Positions 60,589-64,000 of a stretch of 64,000 nucleotides of DNA are shown here, piece after piece. The DNA comes from Malachius bipustulatus (lineage: Eukaryota; Arthropoda; Insecta; Coleoptera; Melyridae). The stretch spans positions 83,386,186 through 83,450,185 of the forward strand of contig OU342630.1 in assembly GCA_910589415.1 (NCBI GenBank), in the 5' to 3' direction. Numbering within the stretch: the first letter of the stretch is position 1; each line of letters opens with the position of its first letter. Under the pieces are notes generated by a model. The model searched no databases. It was not told the origin of the DNA and saw only the letters and a list, made by a program, of their open reading frames with translations. The position numbers were made by a program, and so were the translations under genes.

Positions 60589-63500
60589 TTAATCTTCATT
60601 TGGCAGAGGGCAAACCTTTGAAATACTTCTTATGAAATTTCCCCCCTGAGTTTTTAATTTAACCATTCGAACTTTGCCGTCAGCACCAGGGACGACCTCC
60701 ATAATTCTAGCTCTTGGCCATTTTAGTGGAGGAGTATTTTCTTCTTTTATTAAAACGAGATCGTTAATTTTTAAATTTTCTGAAGGGTTTAACCACTTCG
60801 GACGATTTTGTAACCGATTTAAATACTCAACTGACCACCGTTTCCAGAAATCATGTTGAATTTTAATGCAATGTTGCCATTGTGATAATCGATTTAATTT
60901 TATATGCGAAACATCCTTTTCAGGAAAGGAGGTAAGACTGGCACCCACCAGAAAATGTCCGGGCGTTAAGACATTTAAGTCAGCCGGATCGTTTGACATC
61001 GCGCAGAGAGGTCTTGAATTTAAAATGGCCTCAATTTGCGTCAAACACGTATAGAGTTTTTCGAATGTCAAATGAGCGTTTCCTAGTACTCGACGGAGGT
61101 GAAATTTAATACTTTTCACCGCGGCTTCCCAAATACCTCCCCAATGGGGCGACAAGGCCGGGATATTTTTCCAAGTAGTTTCCCTTTCCGAGAGAAAGTC
61201 TTGAATTTTATTTACGTTTGGGGGCCTTCGAAAAAATTCATATAATTCTCTAATTTGATTTTTTGACCCTAAAAAATTTGTGGCATTATCCGAATAAATT
61301 ATAGAAGGATTACCTCGCCTAGAGATAAATCTTTTTAACGTAGCGATAAATGCGTCAGTTGTCAAATCTGACACTAATTCTATGTGTACTGCCTTTGTCG
61401 ACATACACACAAATACAGCGAAATAGCATTTAAGTACCTTTGCATTTTTTAACGACGAACTTTTAATTAATAATGGACCTCCAAAATCTACGCCTGTGGC
61501 ATGAAATGGACGACATATAGATACACGATCTTTGGGTAAATTGGACATAATTTGACTTGCGGGACGAGCTTTAAAACGATGGCATGTAACGCAGTTTTTT
61601 ATAATTGTTTTTATTTCTCTCAAGCCATTTAATGGCCAATATCGAAGTCGAAAATTTGATAAGACAGTCTGTGGACCTGCATGAAATAGTTTGATATGTT
61701 CCTTTCTTAACAATAAAGAAGTTACATAATTTTTCGCTGGCAGTAAACACGGATATTTCTGCTCATACGGAACGTTAGCATTTGCCAAACGACCTCCTAC
61801 TCGAATAACACCAGTTTCATCTAAAAACGGGTTTAATGACAAAATTTGTTTATTTACGATAGGTTTTCCTTGCTGCAACTGTCTTAATTCTGACGAAAAA
61901 TTCATTCTCTGTACTTGTTTAATTATTATTTCTAACGACTTCCTTAATTCATAAATAGTTAACGGACCTGTTTGTTTTTCTCCATTTCTGTTTTTTACGT
62001 TTCTAACGAATCTCAAACAATACGCAATTGTTCTTTGCAAACGAACGAAACAGGAAAATTTTGAAAACAGAGATATCCAAAATGTTTCACTGTGATTGTG
62101 AAGCGCAACTTGCTTCACCGAATTTCGCTCTTCATTTAGACCTAATGAATGAGCTGTAGGCCTAAAATTTAATTTACTTAAGTCACAATAATAATTTTGC
62201 AAAAAGGTAGGACCGAGCCACCACATCTCGCAATCCTTCAATTTTTCAGGCGAAATTCCCCGCGATAAGTAATCAGCCGGGTTGTTTTCCGATTTAACGT
62301 GGCGCCAAGTGTATTTGGACGTCAAAGTTTGAATTATCGAGACCCTATTTGACACGAACGTAGACCAACGAGAAGCATGAGACTTTAACCAACATAAGAC
62401 GATCTCTGAATCTGACCACAGATTAACCGAAGAATAATCAATTTTATTTTCGTAAGTTCGACATATTCTTTCTACCAATTTCGCGAGCAACACAGCTCCA
62501 CAGAGTTCCAACCTTGGCAACGTTATACTTTTCAAAGGAGACACCCTTGATTTTGAGCAAATTAGTCTACACGACACATCCTTATTTGAATATAATACAC
62601 GCAAATATACGCAGGCGCCATAAGCTTTTAAGCTGGCGTCACAAAATCCGTGGATTTCGATACTTTCGATTGACAAATTTAAAGTTAGATTCCTCGGAAT
62701 CTTCACCTCTTTTAGACACGGTAGCGAGAAGAAAAATTTATTCCATTCCGACATTAAATTATCTGGGAGATTATCATCCCACTCGATTTTACTGATCCAT
62801 ATTTTCTGCATAATTAATTTTGCAGTTACTACGACGGGACCTAACAATCCAATAGGATCGAAGATTGAGGCAATTTTCGACAGAACTTCTCTTTTTGTGT
62901 AATTTTTAATTTCTTTAAATTCGGGCAGTGCCATTACGAGAAAGTCTTCATGAGAATTCCATTGCAAGCCAAGCACTTTACTAGACGAACTTTCATTTTG
63001 AATGTCGTAATTATTTTTCGAATTATAATTATTTTGATTTGAATCAACTTGGAAATCCTCATTCGAATTATTTTCATTGAACTCTGTAGAAAAATCTTTG
63101 ACATTTGAATGCCACTTATGTAACTTAAATCCTGCAGTATTTAATAAACTAATTAATTGCGAAGAAGTTTCGATTAATTCATTTTTCGAATTTGAACTGA
63201 CGAGCACATCATCCACGTATGTTTGCGAAAGTAACATTTTTGATGCAAGCGGGTAATTTTGCGATTCTTTTTCAGCCAGTTCTTTTAAACATCTAGTGGC
63301 AGCAAAGGGCGCGAAATTCGTACCATACGTGATTGTTAATAACTCTAAACATTGTAAAGGTTCATTTTCATTTTCACGCCACAGGATGTTCTGTAAAAAT
63401 GTGTGATTCGGATTTACACGAATCTGACGGTACATTTTTTCAATGTCCGCAATGACTACGAAAGTACCTATCCGAAATCTACATATGATATCGAATAATT

Positions 63501-64000
63501 CCGGTTGTACCGTATAGCCTTTTAATAAAATATCATTAAGCGATAAACCCGATGAAGTTTTCATCGAAGCGTCAAAAACAACACGCAATTTTGTTGTTTC
63601 ATTATCTTCACGTATAACTGCGTGATGCGGCATAAAATATTTATTTTCTCCTTTCTCATTATGAGAACTTAGAGGGACGATTTTTGCATGATTTAAGTTT
63701 ACATATTCATCGATAAATTGTTTATATTTTAATTTTAAATTTGGGTCTCTTAGAAATCGTTTTTCGAGACCAGCAAATCGTTTTCTTGCTTGCAAAAACG
63801 ATTCACCTAAATTACACGATTTATTTTCTTGATTTTTAAATGGCAAATTTATTTGAAACCGTCCATTTTCTAATCGAATCGTCGTTTCTTTAAAAATTTC
63901 TTCCGATTTTGCATTTTCGGGACTTAAAATTGTTTTCTCTTCGATGTCTTCTATCTCCCAAAATTTTTGTAACAGTTCATCGCTACTCGATGACGTATTT
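60589..64000 (-). CDS. Bel/Pao retrotransposon polyprotein (partial, N-terminus outside window)
   Basis: One open frame without stops runs from beyond the window edge to the stop at 60589-60591, about 1136 visible residues. Numbering from the codon at 63846, domains in order are as follows. Reverse transcriptase of Pao type: VIADIEKMYRQI, D134; catalytic YVDD at 210-213. RNase H: FCDAS D403, LELCGA E447, WSDSE D479. Integrase zinc-binding HHCC: H717, H722, C752, C755. Integrase core DDE: GVDFGG D787, YSDNATNF D853, WEAAVKS E907. A C-terminal DUF5641-like segment spans about 985-1080. All catalytic residues are present. Gag and protease would lie upstream, outside the window. A polypurine tract and probable LTR follow the stop by about 170 bp. 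The intact frame suggests a recent insertion. The reading upstream of 63846 (SSSDELLQKFWEIEDI) is typical of the family and shows the ORF does not start there. Confidence 0.97.
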   Translation of the reverse strand, partial: NTSSSSDELLQKFWEIEDIEEKTILSPENAKSEEIFKETTIRLENGRFQINLPFKNQENKSCNLGESFLQARKRFAGLEKRFLRDPNLKLKYKQFIDEYVNLNHAKIVPLSSHNEKGENKYFMPHHAVIREDNETTKLRVVFDASMKTSSGLSLNDILLKGYTVQPELFDIICRFRIGTFVVIADIEKMYRQIRVNPNHTFLQNILWRENENEPLQCLELLTITYGTNFAPFAATRCLKELAEKESQNYPLASKMLLSQTYVDDVLVSSNSKNELIETSSQLISLLNTAGFKLHKWHSNVKDFSTEFNENNSNEDFQVDSNQNNYNSKNNYDIQNESSSSKVLGLQWNSHEDFLVMALPEFKEIKNYTKREVLSKIASIFDPIGLLGPVVVTAKLIMQKIWISKIEWDDNLPDNLMSEWNKFFFSLPCLKEVKIPRNLTLNLSIESIEIHGFCDASLKAYGACVYLRVLYSNKDVSCRLICSKSRVSPLKSITLPRLELCGAVLLAKLVERICRTYENKIDYSSVNLWSDSEIVLCWLKSHASRWSTFVSNRVSIIQTLTSKYTWRHVKSENNPADYLSRGISPEKLKDCEMWWLGPTFLQNYYCDLSKLNFRPTAHSLGLNEERNSVKQVALHNHSETFWISLFSKFSCFVRLQRTIAYCLRFVRNVKNRNGEKQTGPLTIYELRKSLEIIIKQVQRMNFSSELRQLQQGKPIVNKQILSLNPFLDETGVIRVGGRLANANVPYEQKYPCLLPAKNYVTSLLLRKEHIKLFHAGPQTVLSNFRLRYWPLNGLREIKTIIKNCVTCHRFKARPASQIMSNLPKDRVSICRPFHATGVDFGGPLLIKSSSLKNAKVLKCYFAVFVCMSTKAVHIELVSDLTTDAFIATLKRFISRRGNPSIIYSDNATNFLGSKNQIRELYEFFRRPPNVNKIQDFLSERETTWKNIPALSPHWGGIWEAAVKSIKFHLRRVLGNAHLTFEKLYTCLTQIEAILNSRPLCAMSNDPADLNVLTPGHFLVGASLTSFPEKDVSHIKLNRLSQWQHCIKIQHDFWKRWSVEYLNRLQNRPKWLNPSENLKINDLVLIKEENTPPLKWPRARIMEVVPGADGKVRMVKLKTQGGNFIRSISKVCPLPNED

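Noticed and set aside
62514..62795. 93-codon plus-strand frame opposite the Bel/Pao pol gene
   Set aside because: Shadow of the well-supported minus-strand coding sequence.
1..64000. CRISPR array, prophage or operon-like system
   Set aside because: No regularly spaced identical short repeats with unique spacers, and the genes are spliced and eukaryotic. The many inverted repeats are MITEs.

Overview
This window is AT-rich nuclear DNA from an animal, most likely an insect. The genes have spliceosomal introns with GT/AG ends. The recognisable products are eukaryotic housekeeping proteins, and the repeats (Bel/Pao LTR retrotransposon, CR1/Jockey-type LINE pieces, Tc1/mariner-like transposase relics and TA-flanked MITEs) are typical of insect genomes. 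I cannot fix the order or species from the sequence alone. Nothing looks prokaryotic: there are no operons and no CRISPR array.

Host genes, left to right: (1) ATP synthase subunit d, minus strand, three exons, 5118-7342; (2) Rexo5, a DEDDh RNA exonuclease, plus strand, four coding exons, 12028-18719; (3) a single-exon five-finger C2H2 zinc-finger protein, plus strand, 24630-25535; (4) mitochondrial ribosomal protein S6, minus strand, three exons, 35547-36235. A possible first coding exon of an unidentified gene lies at 52962-53035. I rebuilt the exon joins by hand; in each of the three spliced genes all phases agree and the joined reading frame stays open to its stop. ATP synthase d and mRpS6 act in mitochondria, Rexo5 in nuclear RNA 3'-end trimming. 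They are unrelated neighbours rather than a functional cluster.

Most of the rest is mobile DNA. At the right end an uninterrupted Bel/Pao pol reading frame (60589-64000, minus strand, continuing off the window) is followed by a polypurine tract and a probable 3' LTR. A 5'-truncated LINE (about 25690-28020) carries a 402-bp foldback element with a 9-bp target duplication; other LINE scraps are at 33765-33975 and 49609-49810, with a weak candidate at 45955-46180. Two decayed Tc1/mariner-type transposase genes are at 14104-14904 and 23228-23520.

The dominant feature is a crowd of foldback elements that begin CAGGG/CAGGA, end CCCTG (or a close variant) and sit between TA dinucleotides: 6120-6818, 17494-17895, 19610-20105, 20536-21738, 28077-28798, 28937-29494, 30587-31864, 36585-37602, 41504-42810, 43292-44140 and 44227-44736, plus decayed pieces. 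They differ in internal sequence but share ends and TA flanks, as expected of non-autonomous relatives of a Tc1/mariner-like transposon. One of them (6120-6818, with a second copy at 28077-28798) still contains a remnant of a transposase N-terminal helix-turn-helix reading frame, and the decayed 2.1-kb element in Rexo5 intron 1 has the same right-hand end next to a recognisable transposase. Several elements have arms of 400-590 bp and would fold into long double-stranded RNA if transcribed. I see no new multi-gene system; the most interesting material is the structure and nesting of these foldback elements.
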